A program made the translations under genes and the position numbers. From Microlunatus speluncae (lineage in GTDB: Bacteria; Actinomycetota; Actinomycetes; Propionibacteriales; Propionibacteriaceae): 64,000 nt of DNA. This document shows positions 16,167 to 23,743 of the stretch, piece by piece; within the stretch, counting starts at the first letter, position 1, and each line of letters starts with the position of its first letter. The notes beneath the pieces are model-generated. The model did no database searches. It saw only the letters and a program-made list of their open reading frames with translations, and was not told the DNA's origin. The stretch covers positions 558,001 to 622,000 of the forward strand of contig NZ_VKCZ01000020.1 of assembly GCF_009299835.1 (NCBI RefSeq). Direction: 5' to 3'.

Positions 16167-17189
16167 TCAACTCGCCGTCGTCAGATAGGCGTCGATCTCG
16201 GCCACCAGCTCGTTCTTCCCGGCCGGGTCCAGGAAGCTGCACCGGACCGCCGTCCGGGCCAGCTCGGCGACCCCGTCCCGGTCCAGCCCGAGCAGGTCGG
16301 CCGCGATCTCGTACTCGCGATTCAAGGTGGTGTTGAACATCGGTGGGTCATCGGTGTTGATCGTGACCACCAGCCCGCGCTCGACCATCCGGGTCACCGG
16401 GTGTTCGCCGATCGCGGCGATCACTCCGGTCGCGACGTTGGACGTCGGGGAGACCTCGACCGGGATGGCCTGCTCGGCCAGATGATCAAGGAGCCGCTCG
16501 TCCTGGACACAGGAGGTGCCGTGGCCGATCCGTTCCGCCCCGAGCGAGTTCAGCGCGTCCCAGATCGTCTCCGGACCGGTGGTCTCGCCGGCGTGCGGCA
16601 CGCTGTGCAGCCCGGCGGCGATGGCCCGGTCGAAGTAGGGCTTGAACTGCGGCCGTGGCACGCCGATCTCCGGGCCGCCGAGCCCGAACCCGACCAGCGC
16701 CTCCGGGCCATGATCAAGAGCGATCGCCAGCGTCCCCTCGGCCGCAGGGATCCCCGACTCGCCGGGGATGTCGAAGATCCAGCGCAGCCGGATCCCATGA
16801 TCACGTTCCGCCGAGATCCGGGCGTCCTCGATCGCGGCGACAAACTCCTGCTCCGGGATCCCGCGGATGATCGACGTGTACGGGGTCACGGTCAGCTCGG
16901 CGTAGCGGACGTTCTGCGCGGCCAGGTCGGCGGCCACCTCATACGTCAGCATCCGTACGTCCTCGGCGTCGCGGATCAGATCGACCACGGACAGATAGAC
17001 GTCGATGAAGTGGGCGAAGTCGGAGAAGGTGAAATACGCCGCGAGCTCGGCCGGATCGATCGGGACGACCCCCGGATAGCGGGCCGCGAGCTCGGCGACG
17101 ATCCGCGGCGACGCCGAGCCGACGTGGTGGACGTGCAACTCGGCCTTGGGCAGGCCGGCAATGAAGCCAGAGAGATCGGACACGGGCAC
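16167..17189 (-). CDS. Adenosine deaminase-family amidohydrolase
   Basis: 340 residues of the metal-dependent ADA family. Zinc ligands are seen at the N-terminus (ELHVHHVG, His19 and His21), in the PHAGE segment (about 199) and in NTDDPP (about 277). The family deaminates adenosine or deoxyadenosine. The HVHHVG variant in place of the usual HVHLDG-like motif leaves open another substrate such as aminodeoxyfutalosine of menaquinone synthesis. The start is GTG 17189 or GTG 17183; no clear ribosome-binding site separates them. Confidence 0.85.
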   Translation of the reverse strand: MPVSDLSGFIAGLPKAELHVHHVGSASPRIVAELAARYPGVVPIDPAELAAYFTFSDFAHFIDVYLSVVDLIRDAEDVRMLTYEVAADLAAQNVRYAELTVTPYTSIIRGIPEQEFVAAIEDARISAERDHGIRLRWIFDIPGESGIPAAEGTLAIALDHGPEALVGFGLGGPEIGVPRPQFKPYFDRAIAAGLHSVPHAGETTGPETIWDALNSLGAERIGHGTSCVQDERLLDHLAEQAIPVEVSPTSNVATGVIAAIGEHPVTRMVERGLVVTINTDDPPMFNTTLNREYEIAADLLGLDRDGVAELARTAVRCSFLDPAGKNELVAEIDAYLTTAS

Positions 17190-17272
17190 CAGTGTGCTGC
17201 GCCGCCGCCGGGCGCGCCGGCCCGGGCCTGTCCCGAATCGAGGGATGGGCCCGGGCCACGGCCGGCCGAGGC

Positions 17273-17289
17273 AGGTAAGGTCGACCTAA
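17273..17289 (+). promoter_or_regulatory. Putative IdeR/DtxR iron box
   Basis: AGGTAAGGTCGACCTAA matches the IdeR/DmdR core AGGTwAGsCTwACCTwA at 14 of 17 positions by my alignment. It lies 21 bases upstream of the siderophore-interacting protein start, where a repressor would block transcription under iron-replete conditions. Confidence 0.6.
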
Positions 17290-17310
17290 CCAAATGTTGG
17301 GGGAGGACCG

Positions 17311-18165
17311 TTGAATCAGCAGCAGACCCGGCGCAAGCGGGTGGCCCGGACCGCCGTGGTGAGCCGTACCGAACAGCTCGCGCCGTCGATGGTGCGGGTG
17401 ATCTTCACCGGCGAGGAGTTGCGCCAGCTGCCCGAGCTCGAGTTCACCGACCACTACGTCAAGCTCCTGTTCCCGCCGGCCGGCGCCGACTACCGGTGGC
17501 CGTTCGACCCGGACGAGTTGCGGGAGACCGAGCCGGCCGAGTTGTGGCCGGTGACGAGGACGTACACGATCCGGTCCTACGATCCGGACAGCAACGAACT
17601 GGCGATCGACTTCGTCGTGCACGGCGACGAAGGTCTGGCCGGACCCTGGGCCGCGGCCGCGCAGCCGGGCGACCAGCTGGGGTTCTACGGCCCGGGCGGT
17701 GCCTACGCGCCGGATCCGGAGGTGGACGCCCATCTGCTGGTCGGCGACGAGGCCGCGATCCCGGCGATCGCGGCGGCGCTGGAGCGGCTGGCCCCGGATG
17801 CCCGCGCGGCGGTCTACCTCGAGGTCGCCAACGCGACCGAGGAACTGCCGCTGCGTGAGACCGAGCAGATCACCGTCACCTGGGTGCATCGCGACGCCGA
17901 AGGTTCCGACTACGGCGTCGCTCTGGCCCGGACGGTCCGCGCGGCCGGGCTGCCGGCGGGCCGGGTGCAGGCATTCGTGCACGGCAATGCCTACCTGGTC
18001 CGCGATCTGCGCCGTTATCTCTTCGTCGAGCAGGGGATCGAGCGTTCCCTGGCGTCGATCTCGGGTTACTGGCGGACCGAATACACCGAGGATCGGTGGC
18101 AGTCGACCAAGGGCCAGTTCGTCCAGGAAATGGAGGCCGCGGAGCAGGCCGCGCTGGTCAGCTGA
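17311..18165 (+). CDS. Siderophore-interacting protein (FAD-binding ferric reductase)
   Basis: 284 residues of the SIP/ViuB family. The FAD motif is RTYTIR (residues 83-88), followed by the phosphate-binding GLAGPWAAAAQPGD and the C-terminal ISGYWR. The enzyme reduces ferric siderophore in the cytoplasm to release iron. The start is TTG 17311, decided by a strong GGGGGAGG seven bases upstream. The iron box just before it fits iron regulation. No siderophore transporter adjoins it. Confidence 0.9.
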   Translation: MNQQQTRRKRVARTAVVSRTEQLAPSMVRVIFTGEELRQLPELEFTDHYVKLLFPPAGADYRWPFDPDELRETEPAELWPVTRTYTIRSYDPDSNELAIDFVVHGDEGLAGPWAAAAQPGDQLGFYGPGGAYAPDPEVDAHLLVGDEAAIPAIAAALERLAPDARAAVYLEVANATEELPLRETEQITVTWVHRDAEGSDYGVALARTVRAAGLPAGRVQAFVHGNAYLVRDLRRYLFVEQGIERSLASISGYWRTEYTEDRWQSTKGQFVQEMEAAEQAALVS

Positions 18166-18370
18166 GCGGTCTCTTGCTCCCCGTTTCGCCCCCGGACCAC
18201 CGGGAGCGGCTTTTCATCCCCTGGTAACGCGTGGACAATAGGCACGATCATGCCCGGTCGGAGCACTGGTGGGGACTCCGCTGGTTACGGGCGGCGATCG
18301 GGGGATCCGGTGCGGCGCGTCGTGTTTCAGGCGCCTGCCTGCCGGTGAACGGCAAACGATGGGAGAGCAC

Positions 18371-19723
18371 GTGTCCAACACAGCTGGGTCCGTTCGTGCG
18401 ACGTACGGGGGAGTCGAGGATCACCACTCCTCCTCGTTCGGCGACCAGGACAGCGGCCAGGTGAGCCGATGGCGGGCGGCGTACACGCCCGGCGACTGGG
18501 TCATCCTGTCCGGCCCGACCTCGCTGGTGGTGCTGGAGCCGTCGTCGATCCGGCACGGATCGCTGATCAACACGCTGTGGGCCGAGGTGATGAGCTCCTC
18601 GTCCCTGGCGGATGTTGCGGAACGCCTGGCCGGCTACCGGATCGACGACATGGCGAGCTTCGCCGCGTTCTTCTGGTCACCGGACGGGATGCGATCGCTG
18701 GTGCGCGGCGGCATCTCGGTGATGAATCTGGGCAACGGCAAGATCGTGGCCGACGGCTCCGGCGTGCAGACCTGGCGTGAGGTCGGGCTGGAGGACGTCG
18801 AGCAGGTCCGGATCGAGCTGGCCCACGACGGCGACCAGACCCTGCTCGAGCTGCCGCTGGTGGTCGGGGTGGTGACGGCGTCCTCGATCACTCTCGACGC
18901 CGGCGCCGACGCCCAGGTGATCTCGCCGCAGGCGGCACCGACCCAGGGCGCCGAGGATCTCGGCCGGCAGCCGGATCTGGAGTCGGAGAACGCCGACACC
19001 GAGGTGATGGCGGCCGAGTCCGCGCAACAGAACTACGGCTACGTCGACAACGGCCAGGAGTACGGCTTCGACGACCAGTACGCCGACGCCCAGGACTGGC
19101 AGCAGGACGAGCCGGACCTCGAGCCGACCCGCCGGGTCAACGACCAGTACCGCGAGGAGGAGCCGTACCTCTCCGCCGCCGAGGCGGCCGGGGTCTACGC
19201 GGAGGAGCCGCGGGGCCGGCGGGTCGCGTCGGCCCCGGATGCGGACCTGATGGCGGGCGAATCGCTGATCATGGCCGTGCTCTGCGTGCAGCAGCACAGC
19301 AACCCGCCGGAGAGCATCAGTTGCCGGGTCTGCGGCGACCGGGTGCCGCACCAGAATCCGCGGCTGGTCACCCGCCCGGCCCTGGCCACCCTGCGCGGCG
19401 ACAACGGGGCCGAGGCCGACCTCGACGTGCCGGTGGTGATCGGCCGGGCCCCGAGCGCGGATCGCAGCACGGTGGAGAATCCGCGGTTCCTGACCGTGCT
19501 CAGCCCGGGCCACGACATCAGCCGGACCCACGCGCAGGTCGAGCCCGACGGCTGGGAGATCGTCGTCACCGACCTGCATTCGACCAACGGGACCGCGGTC
19601 GTGCTCGGCGGACCGGAGATCGTCCGGCGGCGGCTGGCTCCCGGCGAATCGATGGTGGTTCCGCTGGGAAGCGTTCTTGAGCTGGGGGATGGCGTGAGCG
19701 TTGCTATCGATTCGCCCTCCTAG
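18371..19723 (+). CDS. FHA-domain protein with zinc-ribbon-like cysteines
   Basis: 450 residues. The first 170 form an unrecognised globular domain (SRWRAAYTPGDWVILSGPTS onwards). An acidic, glutamine-rich linker follows. A small cysteine cluster (C-x12-C-x2-C within CVQQHSNPPESISCRVCGDR) precedes a C-terminal FHA domain: VVIGRAPSADR, DISRTHAQV and LHSTNGTAV carry the phosphothreonine-binding Arg, Ser, His and Asn. It should bind threonine-phosphorylated partners. I choose GTG 18371, with GGGAG at 6 bases, over the ATG at 18359. The next gene also encodes an FHA domain, 68 bases on. Confidence 0.82.
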   Translation: MSNTAGSVRATYGGVEDHHSSSFGDQDSGQVSRWRAAYTPGDWVILSGPTSLVVLEPSSIRHGSLINTLWAEVMSSSSLADVAERLAGYRIDDMASFAAFFWSPDGMRSLVRGGISVMNLGNGKIVADGSGVQTWREVGLEDVEQVRIELAHDGDQTLLELPLVVGVVTASSITLDAGADAQVISPQAAPTQGAEDLGRQPDLESENADTEVMAAESAQQNYGYVDNGQEYGFDDQYADAQDWQQDEPDLEPTRRVNDQYREEEPYLSAAEAAGVYAEEPRGRRVASAPDADLMAGESLIMAVLCVQQHSNPPESISCRVCGDRVPHQNPRLVTRPALATLRGDNGAEADLDVPVVIGRAPSADRSTVENPRFLTVLSPGHDISRTHAQVEPDGWEIVVTDLHSTNGTAVVLGGPEIVRRRLAPGESMVVPLGSVLELGDGVSVAIDSPS

Positions 19724-19791
19724 GCCATAGGTTGTCGTTACAACCAATAGGTTGTGGTTTGACCACCAGTCAGTCGGGATAGGAGCCGCAG

Positions 19792-21489
19792 ATGGGATCG
19801 CCGCAGCCAGTGCCGGCGCCGGGTTCGGGCCTGCCACCGGGCGTCGAGTCGGGTGACATCGGCAAGCGGGTCGTCGCCTATCTGATCGAGTGGGCGGCTC
19901 CGGCCGTGATCGTCTGGGCGCTGTCGCTGATCGGTGCGCTGGCGCAGAACGTGATGGTGTCGCTGATCATCAGCCTCGTGTCGTTCGTCGCGGTGATCGG
20001 CTGGGTCGTCTTCGTCTGGTGGAGCTACGTCACCAAGGCCGCCGGTCCGGGCAAGCAGCTGATGGGCCTGCAGGTCGTCGGGTTCTCCGACGGGCGCCCG
20101 CTCCCCTGGGGTCGGGTGATCCTGCGCTGGCTGATCACCGGGGTGATCGCCGGCACCGGGGTCGGCGCCATCGTGTTGATCATCCTCGCGGTGCAGAACC
20201 CGCGCCGGCAGTCGCTGGCCGACCAGGCCGTCGACTCCGTGGTGATCAAGGAACGGCAGTTGGCGCCCAAGCAGGTGCCGGGTCAGCAGCAGGGGTCGGT
20301 GCAGCCGAGCCAGCAGTCTCCGGCCGCGCCCTACCAGGCCGGCCCGGCCGGCCCGACCGATCGCGGGTTGTTCCCGCCGCAGGAGCACAGTCAGCAGACC
20401 CCGGTGCGCTACGGCCAGTCCGACCGCTACGGCCGGGAGCAGCAGGGGGCCGCGGCGGGCGGCTACGGCGATCAGTCGCAGCAGAGCCCGTACCCGCGGC
20501 AGGATCAGTTCGGCGGCCAGGACGAGGGTCGCTACGGTCAGGATCAGTACCAGCAGGGACGGTCCGACTCCGGCCGGAGTCAACCGCGCCAGGGCCAGTA
20601 CGGGCAAGATCAGTACGGCCAGGATCAATACGGCCAGGACCAGCACGGGCAGGATCAGTACGCGCAGAACCTGTACCGGCCGGACGAGCAGCAGGACGCG
20701 TACGGGAGCGCCCGGCAGACCCCGAGCCAGTATCCGCAGGATCAGTACGGGCAGCAGCCGGGAGCGGGCCAGTACGGCCAGGACCAGTATCAGCAGGGCC
20801 AGTACGGTCAGGATCAGCACGGTCAGGATCAGCACGGTCAGGATCAGTACGGCCAGGATCGGTACCAGCAAGATCAATATCAGCAAGATCAGTACCAACA
20901 AGATCAATATCAGCAGGACCAGTACCAGCAAGATCAATACCAGCAGGATCAGTACGGTCAGGACCAGTATCAGCAGGATCAGTACGGCCAGGACCGTTAC
21001 GGGCAGGATCAGCGTGGCTACGGCCAGGGCGGGCCGGCCGGCTCCGGCGTGACGCCGGTCGCGGCACCCATCCCGGGCGCCACCCAGTTCCCGGCCGCGC
21101 CACCGCCACCGGTCTCCGGGGGCAGTGCCGCCGACCACCACGATCCGCGGCCGCTGGACCAGGGCTGGCGGGCGTCGCTCGACGACGGGCGGGAGATCGA
21201 GGTCAGCCGGCTTGTGCTGATCGGTCGCAACCCGCAGGCCCGGCCGGGCGAGGAGGATGCCCAGCTGATCAAGATCTCCGACGAGACCCGGACGGTGTCC
21301 AAGACGCACCTGGCGCTGGGGGTCGACGCGGGCGGCATGTATGTGATGGACCGGGGCTCGACCAACGGCTCCACCGCCACCGATCTCGACGGCCAGAGCC
21401 GGCCCTGCGCGCCCGGCGACGTGGTCCAGGTCGACGCCGGCACCATCGTCTCGTTCGGTGATCACTGGCTCGAGGTCCAGCGGCCCTGA
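19792..21489 (+). CDS. RDD membrane protein with Gln/Asp/Tyr repeats and C-terminal FHA domain
   Basis: 565 residues. An N-terminal RDD domain has three membrane segments (about residues 27-50, 55-82 and 110-135). A long low-complexity region follows (about 160-420), ending in dozens of short QDQYGQ/QDQYQQ units. The C-terminal FHA domain has LIGRNPQA (about 474), TVSKTHLAL and GSTNGST (about 522). It would display a phosphothreonine reader at the inner membrane through a flexible tether. AGGAG lies 7 bases before ATG 19792. With the preceding FHA gene it probably forms one signalling operon. Confidence 0.88.
   Translation: MGSPQPVPAPGSGLPPGVESGDIGKRVVAYLIEWAAPAVIVWALSLIGALAQNVMVSLIISLVSFVAVIGWVVFVWWSYVTKAAGPGKQLMGLQVVGFSDGRPLPWGRVILRWLITGVIAGTGVGAIVLIILAVQNPRRQSLADQAVDSVVIKERQLAPKQVPGQQQGSVQPSQQSPAAPYQAGPAGPTDRGLFPPQEHSQQTPVRYGQSDRYGREQQGAAAGGYGDQSQQSPYPRQDQFGGQDEGRYGQDQYQQGRSDSGRSQPRQGQYGQDQYGQDQYGQDQHGQDQYAQNLYRPDEQQDAYGSARQTPSQYPQDQYGQQPGAGQYGQDQYQQGQYGQDQHGQDQHGQDQYGQDRYQQDQYQQDQYQQDQYQQDQYQQDQYQQDQYGQDQYQQDQYGQDRYGQDQRGYGQGGPAGSGVTPVAAPIPGATQFPAAPPPPVSGGSAADHHDPRPLDQGWRASLDDGREIEVSRLVLIGRNPQARPGEEDAQLIKISDETRTVSKTHLALGVDAGGMYVMDRGSTNGSTATDLDGQSRPCAPGDVVQVDAGTIVSFGDHWLEVQRP
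20530..21020 (+). repeat. In-frame short tandem repeats (QDQYGQ/QDQYQQ)
   Basis: A run of 12- to 18-base units of the type CAG-GAT-CAG-TAC-GGC/CAG-CAG within the RDD-FHA gene. Synonymous codons vary (CAATAT, CAGTAC), so the amino-acid pattern has outlived exact DNA identity. It could still expand or contract. Confidence 0.9.
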
Positions 21490-21558
21490 CGTCGATCCGT
21501 CGAGCCGGTTCGCGGCCCTGGCGCCGCGAGCCGGTCGTTCGTCGATAGGGTCCTGGCT

Positions 21559-22134
21559 ATGTTGCTGTCGGATCGCGACCTCAAGGCCGAGATCGAGTCG
21601 GGCCGGATCGGGCTGGACCCGTACGACGTGGGTCTGGTGCAGCCGTCCAGCATCGACGTGCGCCTCGACCGTCACTTCCGCGTGTTCGAGAACCACCGCT
21701 ATCCGCACATCGACCCGGCCGAGGAGCAGCCCGAGCTGACCCGGCCGGTTGAGGTCTCCGGCGAGGATCCGTTCATCCTGCATCCGGGCGAGTTCGCCCT
21801 CGGCTCGATCTTCGAGCTGGTCACGCTGCCCGACGACGTCGCCGCCCGGGTGGAGGGCAAGTCGTCACTGGGCCGGCTCGGCCTGCTCACCCACGCCACC
21901 GCCGGCTTCATCGACCCCGGCTTCTCCGGCCACGTCACGCTGGAGCTGTCCAACGTCGCGACTCTGCCGATCAAGCTCTGGCCCGGCATGAAGATCGGCC
22001 AGCTCTGCTTCTTCCGGCTCAGCTCGCCGGCCGAGCACTCGTACGGCTCGGAGCGCTACGGCTCGCACTACCAGGGCCAGCGCGGCCCCACCCCCAGCCG
22101 CTCCCACCTCAACTTCCACCGCACCCCCATCTAA
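21559..22134 (+). CDS. dcd: dCTP deaminase
   Basis: 191 residues of the Dcd/DUT trimer family. It carries [15 protein letters not shown] at the start, the nucleotide-binding [12 protein letters not shown] and the active-site [19 protein letters not shown] with its catalytic glutamate. The enzyme deaminates dCTP for dTMP synthesis. Actinobacterial members are often bifunctional deaminase/dUTPases, which I cannot decide here. A palindromic repeat begins 4 bases after the stop. Confidence 0.95.
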   Translation: MLLSDRDLKAEIESGRIGLDPYDVGLVQPSSIDVRLDRHFRVFENHRYPHIDPAEEQPELTRPVEVSGEDPFILHPGEFALGSIFELVTLPDDVAARVEGKSSLGRLGLLTHATAGFIDPGFSGHVTLELSNVATLPIKLWPGMKIGQLCFFRLSSPAEHSYGSERYGSHYQGQRGPTPSRSHLNFHRTPI

Positions 22135-22137
22135 ACC

Positions 22138-22195
22138 CCCCGAGTTGTCAGACTCTCACCACGCCAGGGCGTGGTGAGAGTCTGACAACTCGGGG
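22138..22195. repeat. TTGTCAGA palindrome family, copy 1 (58 bases, perfect)
   Basis: Two perfect 28-base arms around a 2-base loop (AG). The outer part reads CCCCGAGTTGTCAGA and the inner part CTCTCACCACGCC. It sits between convergent dcd and the DUF4097 gene. Confidence 0.95.
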
Positions 22196-22204
22196 TTTGG
22201 TGGG

Positions 22205-22981
22205 TCAGTCGCGGGCTCGGGAGATGTCGATCTCACCCGAGGCGGTACGACAGCGGAGGGTGACGTACGGCTGACCCTCGGTGGGCTGCTGGCTGGGGTC
22301 GAGGTCGATGCTGATCTCGCCGGTCACCGTGTTCAGGTCCAGCCAGGCCGGCAGTCCCTCGGCGACGCCGACCGCGATCGAGCCCGAGGCGGAGCGCAGG
22401 TCGACCGAGCCGGTGGTGGACGGCACGCTGATGTCGCCGGACCCGGTCGAGCCGGTGAGCGCCGCCGACCGGAGGCGCTCCAGTCGGATGTCGCCCGAGC
22501 CGGACTTCGCGGACACCGGGCCGGTCGCCTCGCGGATCGAGATGTCGCCGGAGCCGGTGGTCACCTCCGCACCCTCGTGCACCCGACTGACCGCGACGTC
22601 GCCCGACCCGGACTTCGCCGACAGGTTGACGGCGGTGCCGACGGCGATGTCGCCCGACCCGCTGGCGAGCCGTCCGGAGCCCAGGTCCGCGTTGATCACG
22701 ATGTCACCCGACTGGGTGTTGACCGAGATGTCGAGCCCGGCCGGCACCTCGAGGAACAGATCGGAGTTGGAGCCGCGGCCCCAGGACTCGGGGGCGGTGA
22801 TCACCAGCCGGTCGCGCCGCTGCTCGACCCGGAGGGCGGTCGGATCGTCGGCCTCCCAGTCGTCGATGGTGCATCGGATCTGATCGGAATCGGCTGCGGC
22901 GTTGATCAGCACGTCGCCGCGGCCACGCTGCTCGACCGAGACCGAACTCACGCCGCTGAAGGTCTGCTCGAACAGGCTCAC
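22205..22981 (-). CDS. DUF4097 beta-helix protein
   Basis: 258 residues built mostly from repeats of the SGSGDI/V type (for example ASGSGDIAVG, KSGSGDVAVS, TGSGDISIR, TGSGDISVP). This gives a right-handed beta-helix as in DUF4097 proteins. There is no signal peptide. The GTG at 22981 overlaps the stop of the ribbon-helix-helix gene (GTGA), so the two are coupled and probably act together. DUF4097 proteins are often linked to regulators or anti-sigma factors; the function is unknown. Confidence 0.85.
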   Translation of the reverse strand: MSLFEQTFSGVSSVSVEQRGRGDVLINAAADSDQIRCTIDDWEADDPTALRVEQRRDRLVITAPESWGRGSNSDLFLEVPAGLDISVNTQSGDIVINADLGSGRLASGSGDIAVGTAVNLSAKSGSGDVAVSRVHEGAEVTTGSGDISIREATGPVSAKSGSGDIRLERLRSAALTGSTGSGDISVPSTTGSVDLRSASGSIAVGVAEGLPAWLDLNTVTGEISIDLDPSQQPTEGQPYVTLRCRTASGEIDISRARD

Positions 22982-23637
22982 TGGACCCACCCCTGGACGT
23001 TCTGTCCGCCGGGGCCGGAGCGGCCGGGCCGACCCTCACGGTGCCGGGTCTTGCCCGGGCCGAACGGTCCACCCGGACCGAACACTCCGTGCGGTCCGAA
23101 GACGCCGTTCGGGCCCAACGGGCCGTCCGGTCCGAACACGCCCGCGGGCGGCCCGGGCGGGCCCGGCGGGTGCGGCGGCCGGCGACGCTCGTTCAGCGCG
23201 TCCATGATCGCCCGCTGCAGCCAGGCGTTGGTCGAGATGCCGTCGGCGTCGGCGAACTCGTCCACCTTGGTCTTGACCGAGGCCGGCAGTCGGAGGCTGA
23301 TCCGGGCGACCGGCTCGTCCTCGTCGATCACGGGTTCCTCGGGCTCGGCCGGTTCTTCCGCGGTCGGGGTGATCATCACCGGCTCGGCCGGCGCGCTCGG
23401 CACCGAGACGGCGAACTCGGGGTCGCCGCCGACGATCCGGACGTCCACCGAGGCCGGGGCGAGGTCGGCGCTGATCGTGCTGGCCGCGTCGGACAGGGCC
23501 TGGATCAGGGCCAGGCGGGTGGAGGAGTCGATCGCGGTGCCGAGGCGCTGCGCGACTTGCTGCGTGTTGTCATCGGCCAGTGCCGCGGCGTTCTTGACGC
23601 CCTCGCGGACCGAGGCCAGATACGGTGAAAGGTCCAT
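22978..23637 (-). CDS. HicB-like ribbon-helix-helix protein with Gly-Pro-rich tail
   Basis: 219 residues. A HicB-like region opens the protein (MDLSPYLASVREGV onwards). A ribbon-helix-helix DNA-binding motif follows at about residues 110-150 (ARISLRLPASVKTKVDE, then ISTNAWLQRAIMDAL). The last 60 residues are collagen-like FGPxG repeats. There is no HicA-type toxin next to it; its partner gene is DUF4097. I choose ATG 23637. A 30-base imperfect palindrome starting at that codon is a likely autoregulatory operator. Confidence 0.78.
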   Translation of the reverse strand: MDLSPYLASVREGVKNAAALADDNTQQVAQRLGTAIDSSTRLALIQALSDAASTISADLAPASVDVRIVGGDPEFAVSVPSAPAEPVMITPTAEEPAEPEEPVIDEDEPVARISLRLPASVKTKVDEFADADGISTNAWLQRAIMDALNERRRPPHPPGPPGPPAGVFGPDGPLGPNGVFGPHGVFGPGGPFGPGKTRHREGRPGRSGPGGQNVQGWVQ

Positions 23638-23666
23638 GACGCCACTATGACACCACAGTGACGTCA
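23637..23666. promoter_or_regulatory. Imperfect palindrome over the ribbon-helix-helix gene start
   Basis: TGACGCCACT and, on the other side, AGTGACGTCA frame a 30-base imperfect palindrome with 11 of 15 pairs matching. It overlaps the start codon and leader of the HicB-like gene, where this class of regulators binds its own promoter. Confidence 0.5.
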
Positions 23667-23676
23667 ACTCAAGCCG

Positions 23677-23724
23677 AGTTGTCAGAACTGAGTTGTGTCA
23701 TGGCACAACTCAGTTCTGACAAGT
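23677..23724. repeat. TTGTCAGA palindrome family, copy 2
   Basis: 21-base arms (AGTTGTCAGAACTGAGTTGTG and its complement with one mismatch) around a 6-base loop. Unlike most copies it lies between two divergent gene starts, 20 bases before the reductase start, so it is unlikely to be a terminator here. Confidence 0.9.
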
Positions 23725-23743
23725 GGGTGGAAGGATGAGGCTC

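Noticed and set aside
20530-21020. Possible non-coding tandem repeat or CRISPR
   Set aside because: The repeats are in frame inside a gene and encode a low-complexity linker.
22138-22195. Classical intrinsic terminator
   Set aside because: The hairpin fits, but there is no T-tract, and another copy of the family lies between divergent starts; kept as a repeat of unknown role.
22978-23637. HicAB toxin-antitoxin module
   Set aside because: No HicA-like toxin is adjacent; the coupled gene is a DUF4097 protein.
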